A stretch of 64,000 nucleotides of DNA from the NCBI RefSeq assembly GCF_016650815.1, contig NZ_JAEKEZ010000006.1:193501-257500 (forward strand). The letters are read 5' to 3'. Source of the DNA: Pseudomonas sp. TH31. GTDB taxonomy: Bacteria; Pseudomonadota; Gammaproteobacteria; Pseudomonadales; Pseudomonadaceae. Numbering within the stretch: the stretch's first letter is position 1; the number at the start of each line of letters is the position of its first letter. Below the pieces are notes generated by a model. The model ran no database searches, was not told the DNA's origin, and saw only the letters and a program-made list of their open reading frames with translations. Of this stretch, positions 41,246 to 51,771 are shown piece after piece. A program made the position numbers and the translations under genes.

Positions 41246-42511
41246 ATGCTTGAACTTGTCGCTGCGTTTATCTGCCTCACCTCCCTGCTCACCTACGTGA
41301 ATTTCCGCTTCATCGGCCTGCCCCCGACCATCGGCGTCATGGTCACCGCGCTAATGTTTTCCCTGCTGTTGCAAGGCCTGAGCTTCATCGGCTATCCCGG
41401 TCTGGAAGAGCGCGTGCAACAGCTGATCGGCCAGATCGATTTCGGCGATCTGCTGATGAACTGGATGCTGTCCTTCCTGCTGTTCGCCGGCGCCCTGCAC
41501 GTCAACCTCAATGACCTGCGCAGCTACCGCTGGCCCATCGGCTTGCTGGCGACGTTCGGTGTGTTGATCGCCACGGCTGTAATCGGCAGCCTCGCCTATT
41601 ACATTTTTGCCCTGTTCGGCTGGCACGTGAGCTTCCTTTACTGCCTGTTGTTCGGCGCGCTGATTTCCCCGACCGACCCGATTGCGGTGCTCGGCGTGCT
41701 GCGGACCGCCAATGCGTCAAAGCCACTGAAAACCACCATCGTCGGCGAGTCGCTGTTCAATGACGGCACGGCCGTCGTGGTGTTCACCGTGTTGCTGGGC
41801 ATCGCGCAATTGGGCGAAACCCCGACCGTCGGCGCCACGGCCATGCTGTTCGCCCACGAGGCGATTGGCGGCGTGGTGTTTGGCGGGCTGATTGGTTATC
41901 TGGTGTACCTGATGATCAAGAGTATCGAGCAGCATCAGATCGAAGTGATGCTGACCCTGGCGCTGGTGATCGGCGGCTCGGCCATGGCCTCGGAGCTGCA
42001 CGTTTCCGCACCGATCGCGATGGTGGTCGCCGGCCTGATCATCGGTAACCTGGGCCGCAACCTGGCGATGAACGACATGACCCGAAAGTACCTGGACGGT
42101 TTCTGGGAACTGCTCGATGACATGCTCAACGCCCTGCTGTTCGCGCTGATTGGCATGGAGCTGTTGCTGCTGCCGTTCAACTGGCTGCACGTGCTGGCCG
42201 CGAGCTTGCTGGCGTTGGCGATCCTGCTCTCGCGCCTGCTGACCGTGGCGCCGGCCATCATGCTGCTGCGGCGTTGGCGCACGGTTCCGCGCGGGACAAT
42301 CCGGATTCTGACCTGGGGTGGTTTGCGCGGTGGTGTGTCGGTGGCGTTAGCCTTGGCATTGCCGCTGGGTCCGGAGCGCGATCTGATTTTGAGCATCACC
42401 TACATCGTGGTGCTGTCGTCGATCCTGTTGCAGGGCTTGAGCATCGGCAAACTGGTCAAGCACGTGACCAGGGACGAGCCTGCGCCAACGGCCCAGGCTG
42501 AGCATCACTGA
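41246..42511 (+). CDS. Cation:proton antiporter of the CPA1 (NhaP-like) family
   Basis: A membrane antiporter of 421 residues with about 12 helices, predicted to exchange Na+ or K+ for protons. The ion-site segment GALISPTDPIAVLGVLR and the second motif ESLFNDGTAVVVFTV (conserved ND in helix 5) are visible, as is TWGGLRGGVSVALALALPL near the C-terminus. The stop abuts the stop of the convergent formate/nitrite transporter gene, leaving no intergenic space. Confidence 0.88.
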   Translation: MLELVAAFICLTSLLTYVNFRFIGLPPTIGVMVTALMFSLLLQGLSFIGYPGLEERVQQLIGQIDFGDLLMNWMLSFLLFAGALHVNLNDLRSYRWPIGLLATFGVLIATAVIGSLAYYIFALFGWHVSFLYCLLFGALISPTDPIAVLGVLRTANASKPLKTTIVGESLFNDGTAVVVFTVLLGIAQLGETPTVGATAMLFAHEAIGGVVFGGLIGYLVYLMIKSIEQHQIEVMLTLALVIGGSAMASELHVSAPIAMVVAGLIIGNLGRNLAMNDMTRKYLDGFWELLDDMLNALLFALIGMELLLLPFNWLHVLAASLLALAILLSRLLTVAPAIMLLRRWRTVPRGTIRILTWGGLRGGVSVALALALPLGPERDLILSITYIVVLSSILLQGLSIGKLVKHVTRDEPAPTAQAEHH

Positions 42512-43399
42512 TCATTTTTTGATCTTCTGCGGCTCGGGCTCTGCGGCCTGATCCGCAGACTTCTTCGGCGCGCCGCTTTCGCTGCGAATCTGCGCATGGC
42601 TGATCAGCGCAAAGATGAAGCTGCCGCCAATGATGTTGCCCGCCAGCGTCGGCCCGGCAAACACCAGCCAGAAATCCTGCCACGGCAACTCGCCGGCAAA
42701 CACCAGATACGACACTTCCGCCGAACCGACGACAATGTGGGTGAAATCCCCCAGCGCCATCAGGTAGGTGATGAGGATGATGATCAACATCTTGGCGCTT
42801 TCCATGGACGGAATCATCCAGACCATGGTGGCGATCATCCAGCCGGAAATGATGCCTTTGGAAAACATCTGGCTGGCGCTGTTTTCCATGATTTTGCGAC
42901 CGATATCGAGGAAGGCCAGGTCGGTCTTGGTGTCGAAAATCGGCAGGTGCAACATTACGTAAGCCACCAGCAACGTGCCGCACAGGTTGCCGAACAGCAC
43001 CACGCTCCACAACCGCAGCAGCCGACCGACATTACTCAGTGTGGGTTTACTCATGATCGGCAGCACGGCCGTCAGGGTGTTTTCGGTGAACAGTTGCTGG
43101 CGCGCCAGAATGACCGCGAGAAAACCGGCGCAGTAGCCGAAACTGGCAATCACCTTGAAGCCGTCACCGGCAGGCAGGCGGGAGTTGAGCAGCCCCATGG
43201 CCATTAGCGACAGGCCCATGGTCAGGCCGGCAGCGAGGGCTGACCACCAGAGCGCGGCGACACTGCGCTCGAGTTCCTGATCGCCCTGGGTGCGGATGAT
43301 TTCGTGCAGCACCGCCGCGCGAGGCGGCTGGTTGCGGTCGGCTTCGTGTTGTTCTTCAGCCGAGAGGTTCGGGGTTTTGCCGTCTTTTTGAGTGTCCAT
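42512..43399 (-). CDS. Formate/nitrite transporter family protein (YfdC-like)
   Basis: A FocA/NirC-fold channel of 295 residues. Six helices follow a charged N-terminal extension of about 60 residues, as in YfdC of E. coli. Helix-lining segments include GFLAVILARQQLFTENTL and GDFTHIVVGSAEVSYLVFAG, the second carrying the conserved histidine region. The substrate is uncertain (formate, nitrite or another small anion). GGAG before the ATG at 43399 decides the start over an upstream ATG at 43438. Confidence 0.85.
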   Translation of the reverse strand: MDTQKDGKTPNLSAEEQHEADRNQPPRAAVLHEIIRTQGDQELERSVAALWWSALAAGLTMGLSLMAMGLLNSRLPAGDGFKVIASFGYCAGFLAVILARQQLFTENTLTAVLPIMSKPTLSNVGRLLRLWSVVLFGNLCGTLLVAYVMLHLPIFDTKTDLAFLDIGRKIMENSASQMFSKGIISGWMIATMVWMIPSMESAKMLIIILITYLMALGDFTHIVVGSAEVSYLVFAGELPWQDFWLVFAGPTLAGNIIGGSFIFALISHAQIRSESGAPKKSADQAAEPEPQKIKK

Positions 43400-43459
43400 G
43401 GAGCTCCGCAACCGTGGCGTGTCATTTAAGTACGACACGCGGGGTTCGGATTCCGTTCT

Positions 43460-43560
43460 GTAGGAGCTGCCGAAGGCTGCGATCTTTTGATTTTGACGTT
43501 GACTTTGGCGTTGTCACCGAAGATCAAGATCAAAAGATCGCAGCCTTCGGCAGCTCCTAC
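43460..43560. repeat. Inverted repeat, GTAGGAGCTGCCGAAGGCTGCGATCTTTTGAT family
   Basis: Both arms are the CTGCGATC subtype and about 33 bp long. Confidence 0.88.
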
Positions 43561-43570
43561 GGGGCTCGCA

Positions 43571-43975
43571 TTACTCGCTGATGCCATCACCCTTGAACTG
43601 GTCTTTGACGTACATGATCTCGGTCCGGCCGTGCGGTGCGGGCAAGCCGTCTTCGCCCAGATTCACGAAGACCATCTTCTCTACGGTCAGGATGCTTTTG
43701 CGAGTGATCTTGTTGCGCACTTCGCAGGTCAGCGTGATTGAGGTGCGGCCGAACTCGGTGGCGGTGATGCCCAGTTCGATGATGTCGCCCTGGCGCGAGG
43801 CGCTGACAAAGTTGATTTCGGAAATGTACTTGGTCACCACGCGTTGATTGCCCAGCTGGACGATGGCGTAGATCGCTGCTTCTTCGTCGATCCAGCGCAA
43901 CAGGCTGCCGCCGAACAGCGTGCCGTTGGGGTTGAGGTCTTCGGGTTTTACCCATTTGCGGGTGTGGAAATTCAT
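43571..43975 (-). CDS. Acyl-CoA thioesterase, hotdog fold (YciA-like)
   Basis: A 134-residue single hotdog-domain protein predicted to hydrolyse acyl-CoA thioesters. The family features are NPNGTLFGGSLLRWIDEEAA (central helix with Asn/Gly and Asp) and the C-terminal FVNLGEDGLPAPH. AGGAG stands five bases before the ATG at 43975, which is preferred over a GTG two codons earlier. The physiological substrate is not apparent. It is divergent from ahcY. Confidence 0.88.
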   Translation of the reverse strand: MNFHTRKWVKPEDLNPNGTLFGGSLLRWIDEEAAIYAIVQLGNQRVVTKYISEINFVSASRQGDIIELGITATEFGRTSITLTCEVRNKITRKSILTVEKMVFVNLGEDGLPAPHGRTEIMYVKDQFKGDGISE

Positions 43976-44095
43976 GTTCACTCCTGAGCGTCTGGCCGAA
44001 TGGTGGGCGCCATGATGGCAGAGCCCGACCTAGAGCTCTATTAAGCATCCACTATGGTCTCGATTACCGTTCAGAGATTGATCAACAGAAAGGCT

Positions 44096-44123
44096 TTGGA
44101 AGATAAGAATAGCCCGCTATAAT
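44096..44123 (+). promoter_or_regulatory. Promoter of the ahcY leader
   Basis: -35 box TTGGAA at 44096-44101 and consensus -10 TATAAT at 44118-44123, with a 16-base spacer. Transcription would begin near 44130, about 45 bases before the SAH aptamer. Confidence 0.7.
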
Positions 44124-44145
44124 CGCCACCGTTTCAGAACGGTAA

Positions 44146-45705
<1,560 letters not shown>

Positions 45706-45772
45706 TCGGCTGAGCGTCGACGCGGTGCGCCTGGCACACCGCGCTGCCTGACTGGCGCTGCTTGACCGCTTT

Positions 45773-45838
45773 TGTAGGAGCTGCCGCAGGCTGCGATCTT
45801 TTGATCTTAAAAGATCGCAGCCTGCGGCAGCTCCTACA
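45773..45838. repeat. Inverted repeat, GTAGGAGCTGCCGCAGGCTGCGATC subtype
   Basis: Near-perfect arms with almost no spacer, between ahcY and metF. It would form a long RNA hairpin if the two genes are co-transcribed. A small CGCGGTG/CACCGCG stem lies just before, at 45721-45743. Confidence 0.89.
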
Positions 45839-45877
45839 GGGGCAGCGTCCGGCTTACGAGTTACCAAGGATATGACC

Positions 45878-46722
45878 ATGTCCCAAGATCGTCGCTTCAG
45901 CTTCGAGTTCTTCCCGACCAAGACCGATGCTGGGCATGAAAAACTGCTCGCCACTGCCCGTCAACTGGCGACTTATAACCCCGATTTCTTTTCCTGCACC
46001 TATGGCGCTGGCGGTTCTACCCGTGATCGCACCATCAACACCGTGTTGCAGCTTGAAAGCGAAGTAAAAGTCCCTGCCGCACCGCATTTGTCTTGCGTTG
46101 GCGACAGCAAGGACGACCTGCGCGGCCTGCTGACACAATACAAGGCAGCCGGCATCACCCGTATCGTTGCCCTGCGCGGCGACCTGCCTTCGGGCATGGG
46201 CATGGCCAGCGGTGAACTGCGCCACGCCAACGACCTGGTTGAATTCATTCGTGAAGAGACCGGCGATCATTTCCACATCGAAGTCGCCGCTTACCCGGAA
46301 ATGCATCCGCAGGCGCGCAATTTCGAAGACGATATCGCCAACTTCGTGCGCAAGGCCAACGCTGGCGCCGACAGTGCGATCACCCAGTACTTCTTCAACG
46401 CCGACAGCTACTTCTACTTCGTCGAGCGTGTACGGGCAGCGGGTGTGAACATCCCGATCGTGCCGGGGATCATGCCGATCACCAACTACAGCAAACTCGC
46501 GCGCTTCTCTGATGCCTGCGGTGCGGAAATCCCGCGCTGGATCCGCAAGCAGCTGGAAGCCTACGGCGACGACACCCAGAGCATTCAAGGCTTTGGTGAG
46601 CAAGTCATCACCGAGATGTGCGAACGCCTGCTGCAAGGTGGCGCTCCCGGTTGCATTTCTACACGCTGAACCAGGCTGAGCCGAGCCTGGCGGTGTGGAA
46701 CAACCTGAAGTTGCCGCGGTAA
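45878..46722 (+). pseudogene. metF: Methylenetetrahydrofolate reductase MetF, one-base frameshift at the C-terminus
   Basis: FAD enzyme that reduces methylene-THF to methyl-THF, the methyl donor for methionine synthesis. The N-terminus SFEFFPTKTDAGHEKL and the FAD-binding region RGDLPSG are normal. The frame breaks near 46651, where GGTTGCATTTC should read GGTTTGCATTTC; one more T restores GAPGLHFYTLNQAEPSLAVW and a stop at 46722, giving 281 residues. As written, the protein loses its last 20 or so residues. The ATG at 45878 is preferred to one at 45872 because of its spacing from AAGG. Probably a sequencing error. Confidence 0.89.
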
Positions 46723-46735
46723 AAAGCGTTAAAGC

Positions 46736-46818
46736 AAGATCAAAGATCGCAGCCTTCGGCAGCTCCTACAGGGTGTACGCAATCCCATGTAGGAGCTGGC
46801 GAAGCCTGCGATCTTTTG
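46736..46818. repeat. Inverted repeat, GTAGGAGCTG(C/G)CGAAG family (chimeric arms)
   Basis: One CTGCCGAAGGCTGCGATC arm and one CTGGCGAAGCCTGCGATC arm. Confidence 0.84.
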
Positions 46819-46913
46819 CGTTCAGCGCCCCTTTATTGGGCAGCAACACACTGAGTTAGAGCTTCTGAAGCCAGTTTCTGGCTCTTTCCGGTTTCTCGTC
46901 GTAATCTCAAGTC

Positions 46914-47729
46914 ATGCCTTTGATCGCGCAGTTCATGACCCTGCTTCTTTTCACTTGCCTGAGCTTTGCCGCCCGGGGCGAGAAATTGCGCATTGTCACA
47001 GAACCATGGGCACCGTACGTGTATGAGGAAAACGGCAAATCCCTGGGCCTGGACTACGAAACCACCGCCATTGTATTCAATCGCCTGGGCATCGAAGTGG
47101 AATGGCAGTTCCTGCCCTGGAAGCGCTGCCTGTCGATGCTCGACACCGGCCAGGCCGACGGCGCACTGGACATCTTCCACAGCGACGAACGCGATGCCAC
47201 CCTGCTCTACCCCAGCGAACCGCTCTCGGAAGTCCAGTTCGTGATGTTCTACGCCAATGAACGCCCTCATCCGTTCAGCACACTCGACGATCTGAAAGGC
47301 CTGACCATTGGCACCTCGCCGGGTTATCTCTACAGCGCGGACTTCAGCGACTCGACGCTGTTTACCCGCGAGCCGGCGCCGACCCATGAAGCCAACTTCG
47401 GCAAACTGGTACGCGGGCGCATCGACCTGTTGATCACCGACCGGCGGGTCGGCCAGCATCTGCTGGATGAGCTGAACATTCGTGATCAGATCACCGAAAA
47501 CCCCACGGTCATCAGCCACCAGAGCCAATACCTGGCGGTACGCCGCAACGCCGGCATGGATTTGCTGGTGCAGCGTTTCGGGGCCGAGCTCAAGCGCTTC
47601 AAGCGCGAGCCCGCCTACGCTGAGCTGAGCGCTCGCTATGGCGCCAGCCCGGCTCCCGATGTGCAAGCGACAAGCGCCAGCGCCACCCGCGCAAAAACCG
47701 TTGAGCAGCAGGAAAGCGGCGCGCAGTGA
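46914..47729 (+). CDS. Periplasmic solute-binding protein, SBP_bac_3 type
   Basis: An exported protein of 271 residues with a signal peptide (MPLIAQFMTLLLFTCLSFAA) and a family-3 binding fold (KLRIVTEPWAPYVYEENGKS at the start of the mature part). A low-complexity Ala/Thr/Gln-rich tail follows after about residue 240. No ABC permease or ATPase is near, so it is an orphan. The stop is next to the extended -10 element of rhlE. The ligand is unknown. Confidence 0.8.
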   Translation: MPLIAQFMTLLLFTCLSFAARGEKLRIVTEPWAPYVYEENGKSLGLDYETTAIVFNRLGIEVEWQFLPWKRCLSMLDTGQADGALDIFHSDERDATLLYPSEPLSEVQFVMFYANERPHPFSTLDDLKGLTIGTSPGYLYSADFSDSTLFTREPAPTHEANFGKLVRGRIDLLITDRRVGQHLLDELNIRDQITENPTVISHQSQYLAVRRNAGMDLLVQRFGAELKRFKREPAYAELSARYGASPAPDVQATSASATRAKTVEQQESGAQ

Positions 47730-47735
47730 TTGCTC

Positions 47736-47744
47736 TGTTATACT
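47736..47744 (+). promoter_or_regulatory. Extended -10 promoter for rhlE
   Basis: TGTTATACT forms an extended -10 (TG-N-TATACT) with no clear -35. It predicts a 5' leader of about 200 bases before the rhlE ATG at 47952. Confidence 0.45.
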
Positions 47745-47951
47745 CCGGCCTTCCCGCCAGGCTCACGCCCGGACGCTCGGACTTGTTCAAGGCATCTCGA
47801 CCCCGCTACAGCGCAGCTTTTCAGCCCGCGCGAGCGCTCCAGACGAGCCGTCAAGCCCCAGCAGGACCGGACGGGATTGCGTCCTCTTAAACGCCATTCG
47901 CGCCAGGCAAGACTCCCATTGGGCCAAGCCCTAACTAAAACAGGATTACTC

Positions 47952-49841
47952 ATGTCCTTTGCTTCCCTCGGTCTCTCCGAGGCTTTAGTCCGCGCCATCG
48001 AGGCAGCGGGCTATACCGAGCCTACTCCGGTGCAACAGCGGGCCATTCCCGCCGTGTTGCAAGGTCGCGACCTGATGGTCGCGGCACAGACAGGTACTGG
48101 TAAAACCGGCGGCTTCGCCCTTCCGATTCTGGAGCGGTTGTTCCCTAACGGTCACCCGGACAAATCCCAGCGTCACGGCCCGCGCCAACCGCGCGTGCTG
48201 GTTCTGACCCCTACCCGCGAACTCGCGGCGCAAGTACACGAGAGCTTCAAGGTCTATGCCCGTGACCTGAAGTTCGTCAGCGCCTGCATTTTCGGCGGCG
48301 TCGGCATGAACCCTCAGGTTCAGGCCATGTCCCGTGGTGTTGACGTGCTGGTGGCCTGCCCTGGCCGCCTGCTCGACCTCGCAGGCCAAGGCAGCGTCGA
48401 CCTGTCCCACGTGGAAATCCTCGTGCTGGACGAAGCCGACCGCATGCTCGACATGGGCTTTGTCCATGACGTGAAAAAGGTCCTTGCCCGTCTGCCGAGC
48501 AAACGCCAGAACCTGCTGTTCTCGGCGACCTTCTCCAAAGACATCACCGACCTCGCCGGCAAATTGCTGCACAACCCGGAACGCATCGAAGTTACGCCGC
48601 CGAACACCACGGTCGAGCGTATCGAACAGCGCGTATTCCGCCTGGCGGCCAGCCACAAGCGTTCGCTGCTGGCGCACCTGATTACTGCTGGCGCCTGGGA
48701 ACAGGTTCTGGTCTTCACCCGTACCAAGCACGGCGCCAACCGCCTGGCCGAGTACCTGGACAAGCACGGCCTCAGCGCCGTCGCAATCCACGGTAACAAG
48801 AGCCAGAACGCTCGCACCAAAGCCCTGGCCGACTTCAAGGCCGGTGAAGTGCGCATCCTGGTCGCCACCGACATCGCCGCTCGCGGCCTCGACATCGACC
48901 AGTTGCCACACGTGGTCAACTTCGAACTGCCGAACGTCGACGAAGACTACGTGCACCGTATCGGCCGTACTGGCCGTGCCGGTCGTTCGGGCGAGGCCAT
49001 CTCTCTGGTTGCCCCGGACGAAGAAAAGCTGCTGAAAAGCATCGAGCGCATGACCAAGCAGAAGATTGCCGACGGCAACCTGATGGGCTTCGACTCCAGC
49101 GCTGTAGAAGCCGAGAAGCCTGAAGTCCGCGAGCGTCCGGATGTGCGTAACCCGCGCAACCCACGTGGCCCGCGCGGCGACGGTCCGAATGGCACTGGCG
49201 GTGGCGGCGGTCGTAAAGACAAAGGCAAGGACAAGGGCGGCAAGGAAAAACCTGCTGCCACTGGCCGTGGCGATCGTCCGGCTCGTGAACACAAGCCGCG
49301 CGAAGGCACCCCCGCTCGCGAACAACAGCGTCCGGCACCACGCGCTGCCGCCGCTGATCGTGCTCCGGACGAGTTCCTGGACGATGACGTGGATAACTTC
49401 GGCAACCGTGTTGACTACGTGCCTCAAGCCAAACCGGCCCAGGGTCGTGGTCGTCGTCCGAGTACTCCGGCACAAGGCACGGCCGCTGCTGGCGCCGGCG
49501 CAGGTGCTCCACGCACCGGCGGCAAGCCACAAGGTCGTCAAAGCGGCCCGCGCAGCAGCGACGGCGCAACCACCGGCACGCCGCCGGCCAAGCGCAGTGG
49601 CCCACGCAACGGCGCTCCACGTGACGGTCAGGCCCGTCGCGAAGAGTCCCGCAACCGCCGCCCGGCCCGTACCGACGACCAGCCTCGTTCGGAACCCGCC
49701 GTGCAGAACCCGCGTGGCCCGGCACCGAAGATTATCCATAAAGAGTCGAAAACCGATCGTTTCCCGACTCCAGAGCAACTGGATCAACTGCCAGGCCGTC
49801 CGCGCGGCGAGAAGCCAGCGTTGCTGACCCGCAATCGCTAA
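47952..49841 (+). CDS. rhlE: DEAD-box RNA helicase RhlE-like
   Basis: ATP-dependent RNA helicase of 629 residues. Motifs: Q motif TPVQQRAIP, motif I AQTGTGKT, Ia [45 protein letters not shown]. The helicase core ends near residue 380; the rest is a basic, Arg/Gly/Pro/Ala-rich disordered tail (about 390-629), typical of the RhlE group in Pseudomonas and used in RNA binding. The ATG at 47952 has CAGGATT before it; the frame is open 74 codons upstream, which is not part of the protein. A roughly 200-base leader suggests post-transcriptional control. Confidence 0.93.
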   Translation: MSFASLGLSEALVRAIEAAGYTEPTPVQQRAIPAVLQGRDLMVAAQTGTGKTGGFALPILERLFPNGHPDKSQRHGPRQPRVLVLTPTRELAAQVHESFKVYARDLKFVSACIFGGVGMNPQVQAMSRGVDVLVACPGRLLDLAGQGSVDLSHVEILVLDEADRMLDMGFVHDVKKVLARLPSKRQNLLFSATFSKDITDLAGKLLHNPERIEVTPPNTTVERIEQRVFRLAASHKRSLLAHLITAGAWEQVLVFTRTKHGANRLAEYLDKHGLSAVAIHGNKSQNARTKALADFKAGEVRILVATDIAARGLDIDQLPHVVNFELPNVDEDYVHRIGRTGRAGRSGEAISLVAPDEEKLLKSIERMTKQKIADGNLMGFDSSAVEAEKPEVRERPDVRNPRNPRGPRGDGPNGTGGGGGRKDKGKDKGGKEKPAATGRGDRPAREHKPREGTPAREQQRPAPRAAAADRAPDEFLDDDVDNFGNRVDYVPQAKPAQGRGRRPSTPAQGTAAAGAGAGAPRTGGKPQGRQSGPRSSDGATTGTPPAKRSGPRNGAPRDGQARREESRNRRPARTDDQPRSEPAVQNPRGPAPKIIHKESKTDRFPTPEQLDQLPGRPRGEKPALLTRNR

Positions 49842-49856
49842 GTTTTTGAAGTAACC

Positions 49857-49898
49857 AAAAAATGCCCCGGATCGCGAGATCCGGGGCATTTTTGTTTT
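49857..49898 (+). terminator. Rho-independent terminator of rhlE
   Basis: An 11-bp stem (TGCCCCGGATC and its complement) with a GCGA tetraloop, flanked by A and T tracts. Confidence 0.95.
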
Positions 49899-49937
49899 CC
49901 GGGATGAACATAAATCCCCAACCCACCGGAGATCCCC

Positions 49938-50028
49938 TGCGGAAGCGAGCTTGCTCGCGATAGCGTTAAAACAGTCAGTAGAGATGCGGAATGTTAATCC
50001 CCCATCGCGAGCAAGCTCGCTCCCACAA
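49938..50028. repeat. REPIN 1 of a pair
   Basis: Inverted REP copies of the AGCGAGCTTGCTCGCGA type. The next REPIN starts 44 bases later. Both stand in a 490-base gene-free interval (49842-50333) that otherwise holds two terminators and one inverted repeat. Confidence 0.88.
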
Positions 50029-50071
50029 TGGATCTTCAGTGAACACAGATTTTGTGTACGACAGGGATCAA

Positions 50072-50162
50072 ATGTGGGAGCGGGCTTGCTCGCGAAGGCG
50101 TCGTGTCAGTCGACATCAATGTTGAATGCTCAACCGCATTCGCGAGCAAGCCCGCTCCCACT
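50072..50162. repeat. REPIN 2 of a pair
   Basis: Inverted REP copies of the GTGGGAGCGGGCTTGCTCGCGAA type, distinct in sequence from REPIN 1, so the two are not simple duplicates. Confidence 0.88.
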
Positions 50163-50200
50163 TGGGGTTTGCGGCGGTCATGGAGATTTTGGCAGGCAAT

Positions 50201-50237
50201 AAAAAACGCCCCCGATCGTGAGATCGGGGGCGTTTTT
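50201..50237 (-). terminator. Rho-independent terminator (probably of yceI)
   Basis: An 11-bp stem (CGCCCCCGATC with its complement) with a GTGA tetraloop and A/T tracts on both sides. It lies 97 bases beyond the yceI stop on the minus strand and can act in either direction. Confidence 0.85.
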
Positions 50238-50258
50238 GTGGGCGCAGCGAAAAGCTTT

Positions 50259-50323
50259 TGTAGGAGCTGGCTAAGCCTGCGATCTTTTGATCTTAAAAGA
50301 TCGCAGCCTGCGGCAGCTCCTAC
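50259..50323. repeat. Inverted repeat, GTAGGAGCTGGCTAAGCCTGCGATC/GTAGGAGCTGCCGCAGG
   Basis: A compact inverted pair between the yceI stop and its terminator. Confidence 0.85.
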
Positions 50324-50333
50324 GGTCTCAGCA

Positions 50334-50927
50334 TTACTTCGCTTTAACACCTTCAAACGTGATGTACAGATCAACAGCGTCGGACTGTGGACCCAGGTCC
50401 ATCATCTTGCCGAAATCAGAGCGCTTGATGCTGGTGGTGCCTTCGAAACCGGCACGGTAGCCGCCCCATGGATCCTTGCCTTCACCCAGGAACGTGGCTT
50501 TGACCACGATTGGCTTGGTCACGCCGTGGATAGTCAAATCACCCGCCACGTCGGCAGTAACTTTGCCATCGGCATTCTTGCCGGTGGTTTTGACGCTGGT
50601 GGAAACGAACGTGGCCTTGGCGAATTTATCCACTTCCAGGAAGTCTTTGCTGGAGATGTGCTTGTCGCGCTCGGCATTGTTAGTGAAAACGCTGGCGGTG
50701 TTCACGTTGAACTCTATCTTGCTGTCTTCCGGCTTGGCAGCGTCAAAGCTGAACTTGCCGTCGATGTCCTTGAAAGTACCGGTGATGTAGCTGTAACCCA
50801 GGTGGCTGATCTTGAAGTCGACGAAGGCGTGCTGGCCTTGTTTGTCGACGGTGTAGTCAGCGGCCATTACGTTAGCGGACAGCAGAGCAGAACCGATTGC
50901 CAGAGCGGCGAGAGTCTTCTTCAACAT
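50334..50927 (-). CDS. yceI: YceI-family periplasmic protein
   Basis: An exported 197-residue lipocalin-like protein. It has a signal peptide ([19 protein letters not shown], cleaved near VMA-ADY) and the YceI fold, whose members bind isoprenoid or lipid molecules ([19 protein letters not shown] and [19 protein letters not shown] are typical). In P. aeruginosa the corresponding gene is known as PasP, reported as a small secreted protease. AGGAAT precedes the ATG. It starts 30 bases after the cytochrome b561 gene, forming a pair that is conserved in many bacteria. Confidence 0.92.
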   Translation of the reverse strand: MLKKTLAALAIGSALLSANVMAADYTVDKQGQHAFVDFKISHLGYSYITGTFKDIDGKFSFDAAKPEDSKIEFNVNTASVFTNNAERDKHISSKDFLEVDKFAKATFVSTSVKTTGKNADGKVTADVAGDLTIHGVTKPIVVKATFLGEGKDPWGGYRAGFEGTTSIKRSDFGKMMDLGPQSDAVDLYITFEGVKAK

Positions 50928-50957
50928 GTTTTGTATTCCTAGGGGGCTAGTGGAATG

Positions 50958-51509
50958 TCAGGCCTTGCGACCGAGCATTCGTTTCAGAGTCACATCACGG
51001 TCGATAAAGTGGTGCTTCAATGCTGCCAACGCATGGAGACCGGAAAAAATTACCAGTGCCCACGCCAGATACAGATGAATCGCACCGGCGGTATCTGCCT
51101 GATCCGGTAGTCCGGAAACCAGTGCAGGTACTTCAAACCAGTCAAACACCGGAATCCCGACGCCTTCTGCGGTGGAAATCAGGTAACCGGCAATCATCAC
51201 AGCGAACAAACAGAGGTACAGAAAACCATGGCCGAACTTGGCGCCAAGGCGCGTCATGCGGCTATAGCTGGTCAGAGTTGGCGGCGGTGGGCTGATGAAG
51301 CGCCACAACACGCGCAACACCATGAACCCAAGTAGCAGCAAACCGATGCTCTTGTGGATATCCGGGCCTGCCTTGCGCCAAGGGTCGTAGTAGCCGAGAT
51401 CGACCATCCACAGGCCCAAGGCGAACATACCGAACACTGCCAGCGCTATGCCCCAGTGCAGAAAGATGCTGACCCAGCCATAGCGAGAAGTAGAGTTTCG
51501 TAGTTGCAT
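50958..51509 (-). CDS. Cytochrome b561
   Basis: A diheme inner-membrane cytochrome of 183 residues with four helices. Haem histidines are in SIFLHWGIALA, DIHKSIGLLLLG and SGLHALAALKHHF. It passes electrons between quinones and periplasmic partners; members paired with YceI may act on small lipophilic ligands. AGGGACT precedes the ATG. First gene of the b561-yceI unit. Confidence 0.92.
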   Translation of the reverse strand: MQLRNSTSRYGWVSIFLHWGIALAVFGMFALGLWMVDLGYYDPWRKAGPDIHKSIGLLLLGFMVLRVLWRFISPPPPTLTSYSRMTRLGAKFGHGFLYLCLFAVMIAGYLISTAEGVGIPVFDWFEVPALVSGLPDQADTAGAIHLYLAWALVIFSGLHALAALKHHFIDRDVTLKRMLGRKA

Positions 51510-51727
51510 TGCCGAGTCCCTGTAAGTGCTGGCCCAAGACTATCGAGTTATCTATCGATTTAAAGCGGAAAATTTCGCTTTGAAATATCGAGAAATACGA
51601 TCAAGAGTCTGAAATAGCCAAGTTAAGGAGAGATTAAAGACCAATGTGCAATAAAAAATGAACACCTACCAAAGAACACCTCGGCGTTCAGGTTTATTCG
51701 ATGCTTGATGTCGGTTTTCTTCGGGCA
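51510..51727. other. Gene-free interval upstream of the b561-yceI unit
   Basis: No ORF is supportable. The sequence is more AT-rich than its surroundings (51540-51700) and probably carries the b561-yceI promoter, which I cannot place exactly. Confidence 0.4.
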
Positions 51728-51760
51728 TAAAAAAACGCGGCATTTACGCCGCGTTTCTTT
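51728..51760 (-). terminator. Rho-independent terminator of the amine oxidase gene
   Basis: AAACGCGGC and its complement form a 9-bp stem with a 6-base loop and a T tract on the minus strand, 12 bases beyond the stop. Confidence 0.88.
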
Positions 51761-51771
51761 AGTCCCAACGC

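Noticed and set aside
47985..49889. 634-codon minus-strand frame opposite rhlE
   Set aside because: Shadow of the helicase gene; it crosses the rhlE terminator and has no domain.
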